Both the position numbers and the translations under genes were made by a program. A DNA stretch of 64,000 nt from Christiangramia portivictoriae DSM 23547. Its GTDB lineage: Bacteria > Bacteroidota > Bacteroidia > Flavobacteriales > Flavobacteriaceae. Below are positions 52,760 through 62,502 of the stretch, piece by piece; within the stretch, counting starts at the first letter, position 1; every line of letters starts with the position of its first letter. The notes beneath the pieces were generated by a model that was not told the origin of the DNA, searched no databases, and saw nothing but the letters and a program-made list of their open reading frames with translations. Location: the NCBI RefSeq assembly GCF_000423045.1, contig NZ_AUHF01000007.1, positions 186,001 through 250,000 of the forward strand. The letters run 5' to 3'.

Positions 52760-54832
52760 ATGAAAAGAATAAACAGAATTTTGTTTTTATCTGTTCTCAG
52801 CGTAGGCTTGTTTACCGCCTGTAATGATGACGAAAAAAGAACAGAGGAAAAAGACGATGAAATCCATGGTATCAACCTCGCATACATGGACACCTCAACC
52901 ACTGCAAAAGAAGATTTCTTTCGCTATGTAAATGGTCGCTGGCTGGATAGTACAGAGATTCCAGGAGACAGAACCCGTTGGGGAAGTTTTGATGAACTGA
53001 GACAAAGAACCGATGAGGATGCTCTTGGACTTCTGGAAAAAACTGCTTCCAGTGATAGTCTTGACCCTTCCACAGACCAGGCAAAGGCGGTATACCTATA
53101 CAAAAGCATTATGGATACCGTTGCCAGAAATGAGCAGGGAATCGATCCGGTAAAACCTTACCTGGCAAAGATCGATGCTATCCAGAACAAAGAAGATCTT
53201 CAGGATTTCCTAGTGGAAATGAGCGAATACGGAAGTGCCGGATTCTTTAGCTTTGGTGTTGGGGCAGACAGCAAAAATTCTGATATGAATGCTGCTTACC
53301 TGAATCCTACCGGCCTTGGATTACCTGAAAGAGATTATTATCTTCAAAATGATTCAGATTCCAAGGAAACCAGAACAAAATACAAAGCTTACGTAGCAGA
53401 TATGTTACAATATCTTGACTACACTGAAGAAGAAGCGAAAAATGCTGCTGAAACGATCCTGAAATTTGAAACCAGACTTGCCGAGCCAAAACTGGATAAA
53501 GTAGAGCGTCGTGACGCAAGAAATACCTATAATCCAATGACCGTTGCCGAGTTGCAGAAGATGACTCCGGCCATGAACTGGAAAGCTTATTTTGACGGAA
53601 TTGGCGCTAAAGATCTTGATACGATCATCGTTTCACAGCCAAAATACATGAAAGCTCTGCAGCAGATCATTGCTGAAAACTCTGTTGAAGACTGGAAAAC
53701 TTACCTGAAGTGGGATCTTTTTAACGGAGCTGCCAGTGCACTTACTACAGATCTGGAAACTGAAAAATGGGAATTCTACAGCAAAACCCTTCAGGGAGCA
53801 AAAGAACAACGTCCTCGAAATGAAAGAGCACTTAGTTCTATAAACGGGACTCTGGGTGAAGCGCTTGGAAAATTATATGTTGAAGAGCATTTTCCGGCCC
53901 AGGCTAAGCAAAAAGCTCAGGAAATGGTGGATAATATCCTGAAAGCTTATGAGAATAGAATCAATAATCTTAGCTGGATGAGCGAGGATACTAAGAAGAA
54001 AGCGCTCGAAAAATTAAGTACTTTTAACGTAAAAATCGGGTATCCTGATGAATGGAAAGACTACGCTGATCTTGAGATCACTTCTCCGGAAGAAGGTGGT
54101 TCATATTTCCAGAATATGCTGAACGCTCAAAAATGGAGAGTTGCAGAAAATATGGCAGATCTTGGACAGCCCGTAGATAAGAGCGAATGGTTCATGTCTC
54201 CACAGACAGTAAATGCCTATTATAATCCTCGTTATAACGAGATTGTGTTCCCTGCTGCAATTCTTCAACCTCCTTTTTATGATTACAAAGCAGATGCTGC
54301 TGTAAATTATGGCGGAATTGGTGCTGTTATTGGTCATGAGATCTCTCATGGTTTTGATGATAGCGGCGCTAGATTTGATGCTGAAGGAAATCTGAATAAC
54401 TGGTGGACCGAGAAAGATCTTGAAGAATTTGAAACTCTTGGAAACGATCTTGCAGAACAATATAGTGCCATTGAAGTTCTAGACAGTGTTTATATTAACG
54501 GGAAATTTACCCTGGGAGAAAATATTGGTGATCTTGGTGGTGTAAATGCTGCTTATGATGGGTTGCAGATTCACCTTCAAAACAATGAAAATCCTGGTAA
54601 AATAGATGGGTTTACACCGGAGCAAAGATTTTTCCTTTCATGGGCTACCGTCTGGAGAACCAAAATGAGAGATGAAGCTTTAAAAAACAGGATTAAAACC
54701 GACTCTCATTCACCTGGAATGTACAGAGCTTATGTGCCACTTCAGAATATCGATGCCTGGTATGACGCATTTACTATTGAAGAAGGAGATAAGATGTATG
54801 TAAAGCCTGAAGACAGAGTACGCATCTGGTAA
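52760..54832 (+). CDS. M13-family zinc metallopeptidase (neprilysin/PepO type)
   Basis: A 690-residue lipid-anchored protease (lipobox FTACNDD). The zinc motif is VIGHEISHGFDDSGARFD (HExxH), the third ligand lies in ENIGDLGGVNAAYDG (ExxxD), and NAYYNPRYNEIVFPAAILQPP supplies substrate contacts. M13 enzymes cleave peptides of limited size. Located in the periplasm or at the surface. A terminator closes the gene. Confidence 0.95.
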   Translation: MKRINRILFLSVLSVGLFTACNDDEKRTEEKDDEIHGINLAYMDTSTTAKEDFFRYVNGRWLDSTEIPGDRTRWGSFDELRQRTDEDALGLLEKTASSDSLDPSTDQAKAVYLYKSIMDTVARNEQGIDPVKPYLAKIDAIQNKEDLQDFLVEMSEYGSAGFFSFGVGADSKNSDMNAAYLNPTGLGLPERDYYLQNDSDSKETRTKYKAYVADMLQYLDYTEEEAKNAAETILKFETRLAEPKLDKVERRDARNTYNPMTVAELQKMTPAMNWKAYFDGIGAKDLDTIIVSQPKYMKALQQIIAENSVEDWKTYLKWDLFNGAASALTTDLETEKWEFYSKTLQGAKEQRPRNERALSSINGTLGEALGKLYVEEHFPAQAKQKAQEMVDNILKAYENRINNLSWMSEDTKKKALEKLSTFNVKIGYPDEWKDYADLEITSPEEGGSYFQNMLNAQKWRVAENMADLGQPVDKSEWFMSPQTVNAYYNPRYNEIVFPAAILQPPFYDYKADAAVNYGGIGAVIGHEISHGFDDSGARFDAEGNLNNWWTEKDLEEFETLGNDLAEQYSAIEVLDSVYINGKFTLGENIGDLGGVNAAYDGLQIHLQNNENPGKIDGFTPEQRFFLSWATVWRTKMRDEALKNRIKTDSHSPGMYRAYVPLQNIDAWYDAFTIEEGDKMYVKPEDRVRIW

Positions 54833-54852
54833 GAGCTTTAAATTGCTATAAC

Positions 54853-54880
54853 AAAAAGCCGGTCTATCGACCGGCTTTTT
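54853..54880 (+). terminator. Terminator of the M13 protease gene
   Basis: AAAAAGCCGGTC / GACCGGCTTTTT stem with TATC loop and T-run, about 20 nt after the stop. Confidence 0.9.
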
Positions 54881-54907
54881 TCGTATTTTAATAGAAAGAT
54901 TTTTAAC

Positions 54908-55362
54908 ATGGGAACTAAATTTTTTATTCTTTTTCTACTGCTTTTACCCTGTAAAGACGCGCAAACAAACCAGGATGATTTTAACTGGCTATTGGGGGAT
55001 TGGATACGAGTGAATGAGGCCGAAGGACTGGAAACTTTTGAAAGTTGGAGGAAAAACTCTGGAAAGGAATATGAAGGGTTTGGCTTTACACTAAAAATGA
55101 ATGATACCATTTTAAAGAAAAGATGCTTCTCCAGCAAGATAGGGGGCAATGGAGCTTAATAATTACTGGAGGAGATAACCAACCCACAACATTCAAAGTA
55201 ATTGTTGTGGAGAAGAAAAAGTTTGTTGCTGAGAATTTAGCTAATGAATTCCCTCAAAAGATTCGTTACTTCGAAAATGCAGCTAATTTAAATGCCGTGA
55301 TCTCTGGAAAGGAGAATGAAATAAGCTTTGAATTCAGAAAAATTCCAAACGATCAGAAATAA
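54908..55362 (+). pseudogene. DUF6265-like exported protein gene, frameshifted
   Basis: The first frame (54908-55159) encodes a signal peptide (FFILFLLLLPCKDAQ), WLLGDWIRVNEAEGLETFESW and GKEYEGFGFTLKMNDTILKK, then a short nonsense end. The frame at -1, open from before 55123 to 55362, continues with LLQQDRGQWSLIITGGDN, TFKVIVVEKKKFVAENL and FPQKIRYFENAANLNAVISG. Joined, they give a typical DUF6265-like protein of about 150 residues. The switch falls in the A-rich AAAGAAAAGATG at 55115-55126, consistent with loss of one base. Either an inactivating mutation, an assembly error or programmed slippage. Confidence 0.72.
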
Positions 55363-55712
55363 AGAAAAGCATCCTGAATATGTTCGATTTCGAAGTTGGA
55401 TCCAGTTTTTAGGATCGCTATAATATCAAACCTGATCTCCAGATCTGAACGATGTTTTTCGGAATAGTGATTCATTGCCTCTACTAGCAATTTTATCTGT
55501 GCAGGTTTTACAAAATCTTCAGGATTCCCGAAATGTGTTGAAGTTCTGGATTTCACTTCTACCGCTATCAAAGTTCTATCGGCTCTGGCAATAATATCTA
55601 CTTCAGCCTTTCGATAACGGAAATTTCGTTCCAGAATCTCAAAATTATTTTTCAGAAGAAACTGAACTGCCAACTCCTCCCCTTTCTTACCCAGATCATT
55701 ATGAGCAGCCAA
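55353..55712 (-). CDS. YraN family protein (UPF0102)
   Basis: A 119-residue protein with the Holliday-junction-resolvase-like fold of UPF0102: GKKGEELAVQFLLKNNFEIL, RYRKAEVDIIARADRTLIAVEVKSR (the E-D-ExK catalytic signature of the PD-(D/E)xK superfamily) and the FVKPAQIKLL helix. A DNA or RNA processing role is assumed for the family, not demonstrated. Its 3' end overlaps the frameshifted gene by 10 nt. Confidence 0.92.
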   Translation of the reverse strand: MAAHNDLGKKGEELAVQFLLKNNFEILERNFRYRKAEVDIIARADRTLIAVEVKSRTSTHFGNPEDFVKPAQIKLLVEAMNHYSEKHRSDLEIRFDIIAILKTGSNFEIEHIQDAFLYF

Positions 55713-55720
55713 TCGTAAAA

Positions 55721-56302
55721 CTAGTTTACCTCATTCATCAACATCACAGAACCTACCTGAAGATCTAGGGCATCAATTTCTTCTTTACTGCCTTTAACGA
55801 TCTTATCGCCATAAAATTTATTGGGAATGTCCTTGTTAGTTTCCAGGAAAACGCCAATGCCAGATTTCGCCAGTTTTCCACCATTCCAGTCCACAGCACC
55901 GCTATAATCCCATCCAAAACCGTAAAAAGACACTGGCTTGGCATTCAATTCGTTCAGATCCTCCAGGCTCATTCCAACCTTGATTCCATCAGCAGTGGTC
56001 CATCTACCTTTTCCCGAATAATTGATAGAACTCACCTTTTTCTTCTCCTCAGTTTGCCACGTGATCAAGACCTCGTCTTCAGTTTGAGGAAAAAGGATAC
56101 TATATGGTTTGGTCTCGGTTCCTTCCTCAAATTCATCCACTCCTTCTTCTGTGTTTGATTGCGGATAATTACGCGAAATATCTTCCGCAGACATTCGGCA
56201 TAAATTTTCAAGACTATAAATATTATTAGAGCCAGTTACAGCTTTATTACTATTACAGGAAACTATGGCCAGCAGGCCAACAATGGCTAGAATTTTACGC
56301 AT
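55721..56302 (-). CDS. Lipoprotein of unknown function
   Basis: A 193-residue lipoprotein (AIVSCNSNK lipobox) with a region containing [41 protein letters not shown] and GLYG-free loops such as [19 protein letters not shown]. The pattern [16 protein letters not shown] with the later FGWDYSG recurs in Bacteroidetes lipoproteins that I cannot name. The ATG at 56302 opens the signal peptide. It lies 8 nt upstream of yraN on the same strand. Confidence 0.7.
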   Translation of the reverse strand: MRKILAIVGLLAIVSCNSNKAVTGSNNIYSLENLCRMSAEDISRNYPQSNTEEGVDEFEEGTETKPYSILFPQTEDEVLITWQTEEKKKVSSINYSGKGRWTTADGIKVGMSLEDLNELNAKPVSFYGFGWDYSGAVDWNGGKLAKSGIGVFLETNKDIPNKFYGDKIVKGSKEEIDALDLQVGSVMLMNEVN

Positions 56303-56424
56303 TGGTTGTTTTTTGTAGTAAAAGTATACAGATAAGTTCCACAAGGTTCCGCTTTTACAAGAATTTAACGCGTAATCGAACGTCTTTGCTTAACTTTACC
56401 GCTCTTAAAAATTTACTTATTCTA

Positions 56425-58500
56425 ATGAGCAAAAATCCTCAGAGATTTACGATCACAGCGGCTTTACCTTATACGAACGGGCCTATTCATATTGGACACC
56501 TTGCGGGCGTTTACGTGCCTGCAGATATTTATTCCAGGTTTTTACGAATGCAGGGACACGATGTGGCATTTGTATGTGGAAGTGACGAGCACGGTGTGCC
56601 AATTACGATCAAGGCTAAAAAGGAAGGTGTAAGCCCACAGGATGTAGTAGACAAATACAATGCGATCATCAAAACCTCTTTTGAAGACTTCGGAATTACC
56701 TTCGATAACTATTCCAGGACTTCAGGTGATGTTCACCATAAAACGGCTTCAGACTTTTTCAAAAAAATGTATGAGGACGGTAAGTTTATAGAAGAATCTA
56801 CAGAGCAGCTATACGATGCGGAAGCAAATCAATTCCTTGCAGATAGATTTGTAACCGGGACCTGCCCAAAATGCGGGAATGAAGAGGCTTATGGAGACCA
56901 GTGTGAAAACTGCGGAACTTCATTGAATGCTACAGATCTTATCAACCCAAAATCTGCCATTACCGGTGCAGTTCCAACTCTAAAAGAAACCAAGCATTGG
57001 TTTTTACCATTGGACCAGTATGAGGACTGGCTAAAGGAGTGGATCCTGAAAGGCCATAAAGCCGACTGGAAAAGCAATGTGTATGGACAGGTGAAATCCT
57101 GGATCGACGATGGATTACGTGCTCGTGCTGTTACCAGGGATCTTGACTGGGGAATTCCGGTTCCTGTAGAAGGTGGCGAAGGCAAAGTACTTTATGTATG
57201 GTTCGATGCTCCTATAGGTTATATTTCCTCTACCAAGGAATGGGCTGAGAGAGAAGGAAAAGACTGGGAACCGTACTGGCAAGACGAAAACACCAAACTG
57301 GTACATTTTATCGGGAAGGATAATATTGTTTTTCACTGTATCATTTTCCCTACCATGCTAAAAGCTCATGGTGATTATATTTTACCCGAGAATGTGCCGG
57401 CAAATGAATTTCTGAATCTTGAGGGTAAAAAACTTTCAACTTCAAAGAACTGGGCGGTATGGTTACATGAATATTTGCAGGATTTCCCAGACCAACAGGA
57501 TGTATTGCGTTATGTACTGACTGCAAATGCTCCGGAAACAAAAGACAACGATTTTACCTGGAAGGATTTTCAGGCCAGAAATAATAATGAGCTCGTAGCT
57601 ATCTTCGGAAACTTTATTAACCGTGTGGTGGTTTTGACCAACAAATACTACGATGGGATCATTCCGCAGCCGGGAGAATATACTGAAGTGGATGAACAGA
57701 CCATTGCTGAATTAAAAGCATATCCATCGGTCATTGCAAGTTCGATTGAAAAATACCGTTTTCGTGAAGCTCAGGGTGAAATGATGAACCTGGCCAGGCT
57801 TGGTAACAAATATCTTGCTGATGAAGAGCCGTGGAAACAAATTAAAACTGATGAAGATCGGGTGAAAACGATCATGTATGTGGCACTTCAAATTGCCAGC
57901 GCACTCAGCATCATTAGCGAACCTTTCCTGCCATTCACTTCTGCTAAGTTAAAGCGAATGCTGAATCAAACTGGAGAGAATACTTCCAAAACACCAGATT
58001 GGGACATTATTGGAAGTCGTGAAGCGCTCATTCCAGCGGGACATCAAATTGGAAAAGCGGAACTGCTTTTTAGTAAAATCGAGGATGAAGCGATGGAGCA
58101 ACAACTGGAAAAATTAAAAGCGACTAAAGCCGCGAACGAAATGGAAAACCAGAAAGCTGAACCACAGAAAGAGATTGCCACTTTTGAAGATTTCACCAAA
58201 ATGGATCTGCGTGTTGGAACTATTATCGAAGCTGAAAAGATGGCCAAAACCAAAAAGCTGATGATTCTTAAAGTTGATACTGGAATTGATCAGAGAACGG
58301 TAGTTTCCGGTATTGCTGAACATTTTAAAGCAGAAGAAATTATCGGTAAAAAAGTAACTGTGCTGGTAAACCTTGCTCCCAGAAAATTACGCGGAGTAGA
58401 AAGCGAAGGAATGATCCTGATGACCGAAAATAAAGAAGGAAAACTTGTTTTTGTGAATCCTGATGAGGAGAATGTCTCCAACGGAATTACGATAAACTAA
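56425..58500 (+). CDS. metG: Methionyl-tRNA synthetase with C-terminal tRNA-binding domain
   Basis: A 691-residue class-I synthetase. The HIGH motif is at residues 22-25 (PIHIGHLAG), the KMSKS equivalent is LSTSKN, and the connective-peptide zinc knuckle is [18 protein letters not shown]. The last ~110 residues form a Trbp111-like domain ([19 protein letters not shown]) that dimerises and binds tRNA. I start at the ATG at 56425; the open frame upstream would reach back into the divergent lipoprotein gene and carries no synthetase sequence. Confidence 0.97.
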   Translation: MSKNPQRFTITAALPYTNGPIHIGHLAGVYVPADIYSRFLRMQGHDVAFVCGSDEHGVPITIKAKKEGVSPQDVVDKYNAIIKTSFEDFGITFDNYSRTSGDVHHKTASDFFKKMYEDGKFIEESTEQLYDAEANQFLADRFVTGTCPKCGNEEAYGDQCENCGTSLNATDLINPKSAITGAVPTLKETKHWFLPLDQYEDWLKEWILKGHKADWKSNVYGQVKSWIDDGLRARAVTRDLDWGIPVPVEGGEGKVLYVWFDAPIGYISSTKEWAEREGKDWEPYWQDENTKLVHFIGKDNIVFHCIIFPTMLKAHGDYILPENVPANEFLNLEGKKLSTSKNWAVWLHEYLQDFPDQQDVLRYVLTANAPETKDNDFTWKDFQARNNNELVAIFGNFINRVVVLTNKYYDGIIPQPGEYTEVDEQTIAELKAYPSVIASSIEKYRFREAQGEMMNLARLGNKYLADEEPWKQIKTDEDRVKTIMYVALQIASALSIISEPFLPFTSAKLKRMLNQTGENTSKTPDWDIIGSREALIPAGHQIGKAELLFSKIEDEAMEQQLEKLKATKAANEMENQKAEPQKEIATFEDFTKMDLRVGTIIEAEKMAKTKKLMILKVDTGIDQRTVVSGIAEHFKAEEIIGKKVTVLVNLAPRKLRGVESEGMILMTENKEGKLVFVNPDEENVSNGITIN

Positions 58501-58510
58501 AACTCAAATC

Positions 58511-58538
58511 GCCTGGAAATAACTTTCCGGGCTTTTTT
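58511..58538 (+). terminator. Hairpin and T-run after metG
   Basis: GCCTGGAAA / TTTCCGGGC stem with TAAC loop (one G-T pair) followed by seven T. It ends two bases before the next ATG. Confidence 0.75.
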
Positions 58539-58539
58539 T

Positions 58540-59442
58540 ATGCTCAAAATCGCCTTTCATCCCATCTATAAACATCCATTGCCGGAAGGTCACAGGTTTC
58601 CTATGGAAAAATATGATCTGCTTCCCAAGCAATTATTGCATGAAGGTACCTGTGAGGAAGAGAATTTTTTTAAGCCTGAGATTATCGAAGAAAGTCTGAT
58701 CTTGAGAGCCCATATCAGTGAATATGTGCAAAGATTAAAAAACCTGCAGCTAAGTAAAAAAGAGATAAGAGTTTCTGGTTTCCCGCTATCGCAAGAACTT
58801 GTGGATAGAGAACAAATTATAGCACAGGGCACGATCGATGCCTGTAAATATGCACTTGAACATGGTATTTCCATGAATATAGCCGGTGGAACTCACCATG
58901 CTTTTTCAGATAGAGCTGAAGCATTTTGCCTATTGAACGATCAGGCAATCGCCGCCCGTTATTTACAGGATCAAAATCTGGCTCAAAAGATTCTGATCGT
59001 GGACCTGGACGTGCATCAGGGGAATGGCACGGCTGAGATCTTTCAAAACGACGTTTCAGTATTCACGTTTTCCATGCATGGAAAGGGTAACTATCCGTTT
59101 CGTAAAGAAACTTCAGACCTGGATATTGAACTGGAAGATGGAACCAGGGACAAAGAATATCTTCAGAAATTAAAAAATACTTTGCCAGATCTCATTCAAA
59201 AGGTGAAACCTGATTTCATCTTTTACCTTTGCGGGGTAGACATACTGGATACCGATAAACTTGGCCGACTCTCCTGCACGATAGAGGGTTGTAAAGAGCG
59301 CGACAGGTTCGTACTACAAACCTGTCACGATCTTCAAATCCCTGTGGAGTGCAGTATGGGCGGAGGCTATTCAAAAGAGATTAAATATATCATTGAAGCG
59401 CATGCCAATACTTACAGAGCAGCCCAGCAAATTTACTTTTAA
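58540..59442 (+). CDS. Histone-deacetylase-like amidohydrolase
   Basis: A 300-residue zinc hydrolase of the arginase/deacetylase fold. Catalytic stretches: NIAGGTHHAFSDRAEAFCLLND (tandem histidines), ILIVDLDVHQGNGTAEIF (zinc-binding DxH) and YLCGVDILDTDKLGRL (second zinc aspartate). Bacterial members remove acetyl groups from small amines or proteins; the substrate is not predictable. It starts just after the metG terminator, so some readthrough or an internal promoter is needed. Confidence 0.93.
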   Translation: MLKIAFHPIYKHPLPEGHRFPMEKYDLLPKQLLHEGTCEEENFFKPEIIEESLILRAHISEYVQRLKNLQLSKKEIRVSGFPLSQELVDREQIIAQGTIDACKYALEHGISMNIAGGTHHAFSDRAEAFCLLNDQAIAARYLQDQNLAQKILIVDLDVHQGNGTAEIFQNDVSVFTFSMHGKGNYPFRKETSDLDIELEDGTRDKEYLQKLKNTLPDLIQKVKPDFIFYLCGVDILDTDKLGRLSCTIEGCKERDRFVLQTCHDLQIPVECSMGGGYSKEIKYIIEAHANTYRAAQQIYF

Positions 59443-59452
59443 GTTCTACCGC

Positions 59453-59785
59453 TTATTTGCCAAGTAGTAAAAGTTCATGGCAAACAACTTCAGTTATATA
59501 TCTTTTGATCCCATCCTTATCCTCGTAACTCCTGCTGGTTAGTTTTCCTTCAATTCCAATCTCCTTCCCTTTCGGAATATAATTCTCTACAAGCTCAGCA
59601 GTTTTACCCCAGGCAACAATATTATGCCATTGCGTATCTGTGATTTTCTCGCCTTTTGAATTTTTGTAACTATCATTGGTCGCCACTGAAAATTTGGCTA
59701 ACTTCTTACCAGATTCAAGGTTTACGATTTCAGGCTCATTTCCTACATGTCCGATTAATTGTACTGTGTTTCTTAAAGTGCTCAT
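59453..59785 (-). CDS. Short single-stranded DNA-binding protein without acidic tip
   Basis: A 110-residue SSB OB-fold: STLRNTVQLIGHVGNEPEIV, KLAKFSVATNDSYKN, THNIVAWGKTAELVE-like QWHNIVAWGKTAELVENY and a terminal strand YITEVVCHELLLLGK. The protein stops right after the OB domain, lacking the flexible linker and acidic DDDIPF-type tip through which SSB recruits repair proteins. It is therefore probably a secondary SSB paralogue rather than the main ssb, which I would expect elsewhere in the genome. Convergent with the deacetylase gene. Confidence 0.88.
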   Translation of the reverse strand: MSTLRNTVQLIGHVGNEPEIVNLESGKKLAKFSVATNDSYKNSKGEKITDTQWHNIVAWGKTAELVENYIPKGKEIGIEGKLTSRSYEDKDGIKRYITEVVCHELLLLGK

Positions 59786-59960
59786 AACTAAAGATTTTGT
59801 TGCAGTTGAAAATCATTCGTTCATTTCAACAGGACAAAGATGTAGTGAACTGCAACTAATAATCGGTCGTAAAGCACTTGTAGTTGTTTACTTTCGTTTG
59901 TAAGCATTTGAAAATGGGTAAAGCATAATTATAAACTACCACTAGCCACTTTTTGCAGAT

Positions 59961-60632
59961 ATGAAAACAATTCTAATTCTATTGGCAGTTTTGACGCTCA
60001 ACGCTTGTAATTCGCAGGATGCAAAAGAAAAAAGTCAAAATAAAATACGTAATGAAGAACCCTCCTATAGAACTAAAACCAAGGTCTATGGTGATAGTTT
60101 AAAAATTAATTACACCTATAGTGGTGACACCATTTTTGAGCAACAAATTGATCTCCAAGCATCCTACGGTGATCCTGATGATAGTAGCCTTAAGATAACC
60201 ACTGTATGGTCGACAAGAGAAATGCCCGCCCCGGAATGTGATCTAAAGTTATTCCTACCCCAGGATAATATGATCTTCTCTTATTGTTTAGGTGATGTAA
60301 TACAAAAAATTGAAACCGACATTCAAAATTCCCAGGGAGAATCCTGGAATTCAGACCGCTTACAAAGGCTGAAAAAAGAACTCAAAGAAATAGAAAATGG
60401 AGAACGCGATAGTTTAACATTCAAACCATATCATCTCAATTTTATAGTACTAAAAGATTTGGACTATTCTGCATTTGATAAGGTGTCTAAGCAGAAAGCA
60501 TACAAAATGAAGGTCGGAAAATACTTAATGGAGTTCTCCGGTGGCAATTCTTCCGGGGGCACCCACTACTATTTTATCACCAAAGAAAATGATACCATAG
60601 CCGAATTTAGGATTAGAGAGTGGATAACATAA
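59961..60632 (+). CDS. Lipoprotein of unknown function
   Basis: A 223-residue lipoprotein (LTLNACNSQ lipobox). The body has a beta-rich run (YGDSLKINYTYSGDTIFEQQ), a cysteine in PAPECDLKLFLP with a second in IFSYCLGD, and a charged helical stretch (RLQRLKKELKEIENGERDS). No named family recognised. It stands alone, with about 230 nt of sequence to the next gene. Confidence 0.7.
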   Translation: MKTILILLAVLTLNACNSQDAKEKSQNKIRNEEPSYRTKTKVYGDSLKINYTYSGDTIFEQQIDLQASYGDPDDSSLKITTVWSTREMPAPECDLKLFLPQDNMIFSYCLGDVIQKIETDIQNSQGESWNSDRLQRLKKELKEIENGERDSLTFKPYHLNFIVLKDLDYSAFDKVSKQKAYKMKVGKYLMEFSGGNSSGGTHYYFITKENDTIAEFRIREWIT

Positions 60633-60864
60633 ACACTAACCTTGATATCTATCAGCGTCAAAAAAAAGTAACGATCCCTATTTAAAAGATCGATTTTATC
60701 AAAAAGTTTGCAACCCACCCGCAACACGTTCGGCAACCACAATCATATACTGCAAGGACATTTGCACGATAATTGTGATAGATAGCTGAAGCTAACCAAT
60801 TACTCTTCAGTCTTATATTCACAAGATTATCTTTATCTGCCTGTTCACTTTCTTCGGAAGTGAG

Positions 60865-61173
60865 ATGAACTCTCAAACTCATATACAGACATCCGAGGCG
60901 TTTTATATCAATATTTTTATTAATGCTGAAGAAGTCTACTATGTGGAATCAGAAAAAACTGAAATTGATAATATTGAGCAAAAGGTTTCGGCAATCATTC
61001 GTAACAAGCCCTTTAAAATTGATCAGCCTGTTATCTACAGGATTTTTGCAGACAGGAATTTGCCAATGGCAACACTAATCGACCTGGACCGGAAACTGCA
61101 AGAAGCTTACAGCGAAAATATAAGCCGGGAAAGATATTTACTGAATACTGTTGAAATGAATATCGATGGATAA
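60865..61173 (+). CDS. ExbD-like periplasmic domain without a visible membrane anchor
   Basis: A 102-residue protein whose order of elements resembles the periplasmic part of ExbD/TolR: strand FYINIFINAEEVYYVE, helix IDNIEQKVSAIIRNK, strand VIYRIFADRNLPMATLIDLDRKLQEAY and a terminal strand LLNTVEMN. ExbD needs an N-terminal helix carrying an aspartate. With the ATG at 60865 none is present, although the same frame remains open upstream to 60796 and contains a hydrophobic stretch (IIFICLFTFFGS) without a standard start codon. Likely a truncated gene or a protein with an unusual start. Confidence 0.5.
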   Translation: MNSQTHIQTSEAFYINIFINAEEVYYVESEKTEIDNIEQKVSAIIRNKPFKIDQPVIYRIFADRNLPMATLIDLDRKLQEAYSENISRERYLLNTVEMNIDG

Positions 61174-61290
61174 CTGGTTCAAATCTATAAATCTTAACAA
61201 TCTAAACCAGAATGAAGAACTGCACGCACGCAACCTTTTTCTATAACATGGATCTATCTTATAGTGTAACAACACTAAAACCTAATCCCC

Positions 61291-61794
61291 ATGAAAATTT
61301 CCACTTACCCAATTAGTAAAATCTTACTCCTATTTAGTTTTGCATTTATATGCAGTTGTGATACCGGGGACGACAGCAATTATGCCGAGTTTGATTATTC
61401 CGATGATTCAAAAATAGAGGCAGTGGAAACAGATCGCGGTTTTGACATATCTATTACTGAAGGCGATATGCTGGTTTTCGAATATATATTTGAAACCGAA
61501 GGCCGCGAAGAAGTGGCAGATGATGAATTCGCACAAAGGTTATATTTCGAAATTCCCGCAGGCACACAGGAGTTTGAACTTGATTCAGAAAGTTTTGCAA
61601 CCGCCAGTGCATATTTGGGAAGAAGCTGTTTTTGTGGTATTACAGGTAACTACCCGGTAAATGCCGGATCTATTAGTGGTAGAAAAATCAGTTCCAATAC
61701 TTTTGCAGTGACCATAGACATTCAGGTAAATTTTGAAGACGATTTTGATACATATCAATTGCAAACTTCCGCAAATTTTAAACGCAGGAATTAG
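61291..61794 (+). CDS. Acidic lipoprotein of unknown function
   Basis: A 167-residue lipoprotein (FICSCDTGDDSNY lipobox with acidic +2 residues that favour surface export). The body is beta-rich, with a single pair of near-adjacent cysteines in RSCFCGITGNYPVNAG. Not recognised as a known family. No neighbouring gene suggests a role. Confidence 0.7.
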   Translation: MKISTYPISKILLLFSFAFICSCDTGDDSNYAEFDYSDDSKIEAVETDRGFDISITEGDMLVFEYIFETEGREEVADDEFAQRLYFEIPAGTQEFELDSESFATASAYLGRSCFCGITGNYPVNAGSISGRKISSNTFAVTIDIQVNFEDDFDTYQLQTSANFKRRN

Positions 61795-62111
61795 AGTTCC
61801 TGGTTTTAGTTTTGCTCTATCGCCAGTGCAGTAAATAATCTGGAAGCCAACCGTTAGATTAAAGGTATCAGCTTTTAATTGATCAAAGTTCTATTTATTC
61901 TATCATACAACCTAATTCATCCACTCATAGGTTTACACTTATCACGATGATTGCTCATTCAGAAAAAGAATGTCTTTCCATTAAAATCCAATCTCACTAT
62001 TTACTCTTAATACCTGACTTACAGTATGTAGTATAGTTCATTGGACTATAAATTTATTTTCAATACTTCATCACAAGTGTTTTGGAAATAACTTTTTTAG
62101 TATATTTCCCT
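61795..62111. other. 317-nt gap with nothing recognisable
   Basis: A+T-rich sequence without an open frame, hairpin terminator or repeat that I can support. The final bases include a TATATTTC that is close to, but not, the -7 consensus. Confidence 0.5.
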
Positions 62112-62459
62112 ATGCAAAAAACTTGCGAGGAGTGCAACGAGAAGATCGTTGGAAGAACAGATAAAAAATTCTGTAGTGATTATTGCCGTAATGCATATCA
62201 CAACAGGATGAATAAGGATGCGAGTAACCTCATCAGAAACACGAATAATTCGCTGCGTAAAAATTACCGGATCCTGCAGGAATTAAATCCAGGCGATAAA
62301 ACTTCGGTTGCTAAATCCAAATTACTTTCCAGGGGCTTTAACTTTGAATTCTTTACCAGTATCTATACCACCAAAACCGGGAAGCAATACTTCTTTGTGT
62401 ATGACATGGGCTACCTGCCACTCGAAAATGACTTTTACGCTTTGGTAAAAAGAAGTTAG
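62112..62459 (+). CDS. Small zinc-ribbon protein
   Basis: A 115-residue protein whose N-terminus holds two metal-binding pairs, CEECNEKIVGRTDKKFCSDYC, followed by RNAYHN. The four cysteines in this spacing point to a zinc ribbon of the type found in several short Bacteroidetes proteins; the remaining part (SKLLSRGFNFEFFTSIYTTK) is not recognised. I take the ATG at 62112, so the zinc ribbon starts at residue 4. Nucleic-acid binding is a plausible but unproven role. Confidence 0.75.
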   Translation: MQKTCEECNEKIVGRTDKKFCSDYCRNAYHNRMNKDASNLIRNTNNSLRKNYRILQELNPGDKTSVAKSKLLSRGFNFEFFTSIYTTKTGKQYFFVYDMGYLPLENDFYALVKRS

Positions 62460-62502
62460 GCAGTATTAAAGAAACAATTTGATCAACACAACTCTAAAGT
62501 AA

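Noticed and set aside
60682-60882. 66-codon reverse frame with several cysteines
   Set aside because: It overlaps the upstream part of the ExbD-like frame, shows no domain, and has no neighbouring context.
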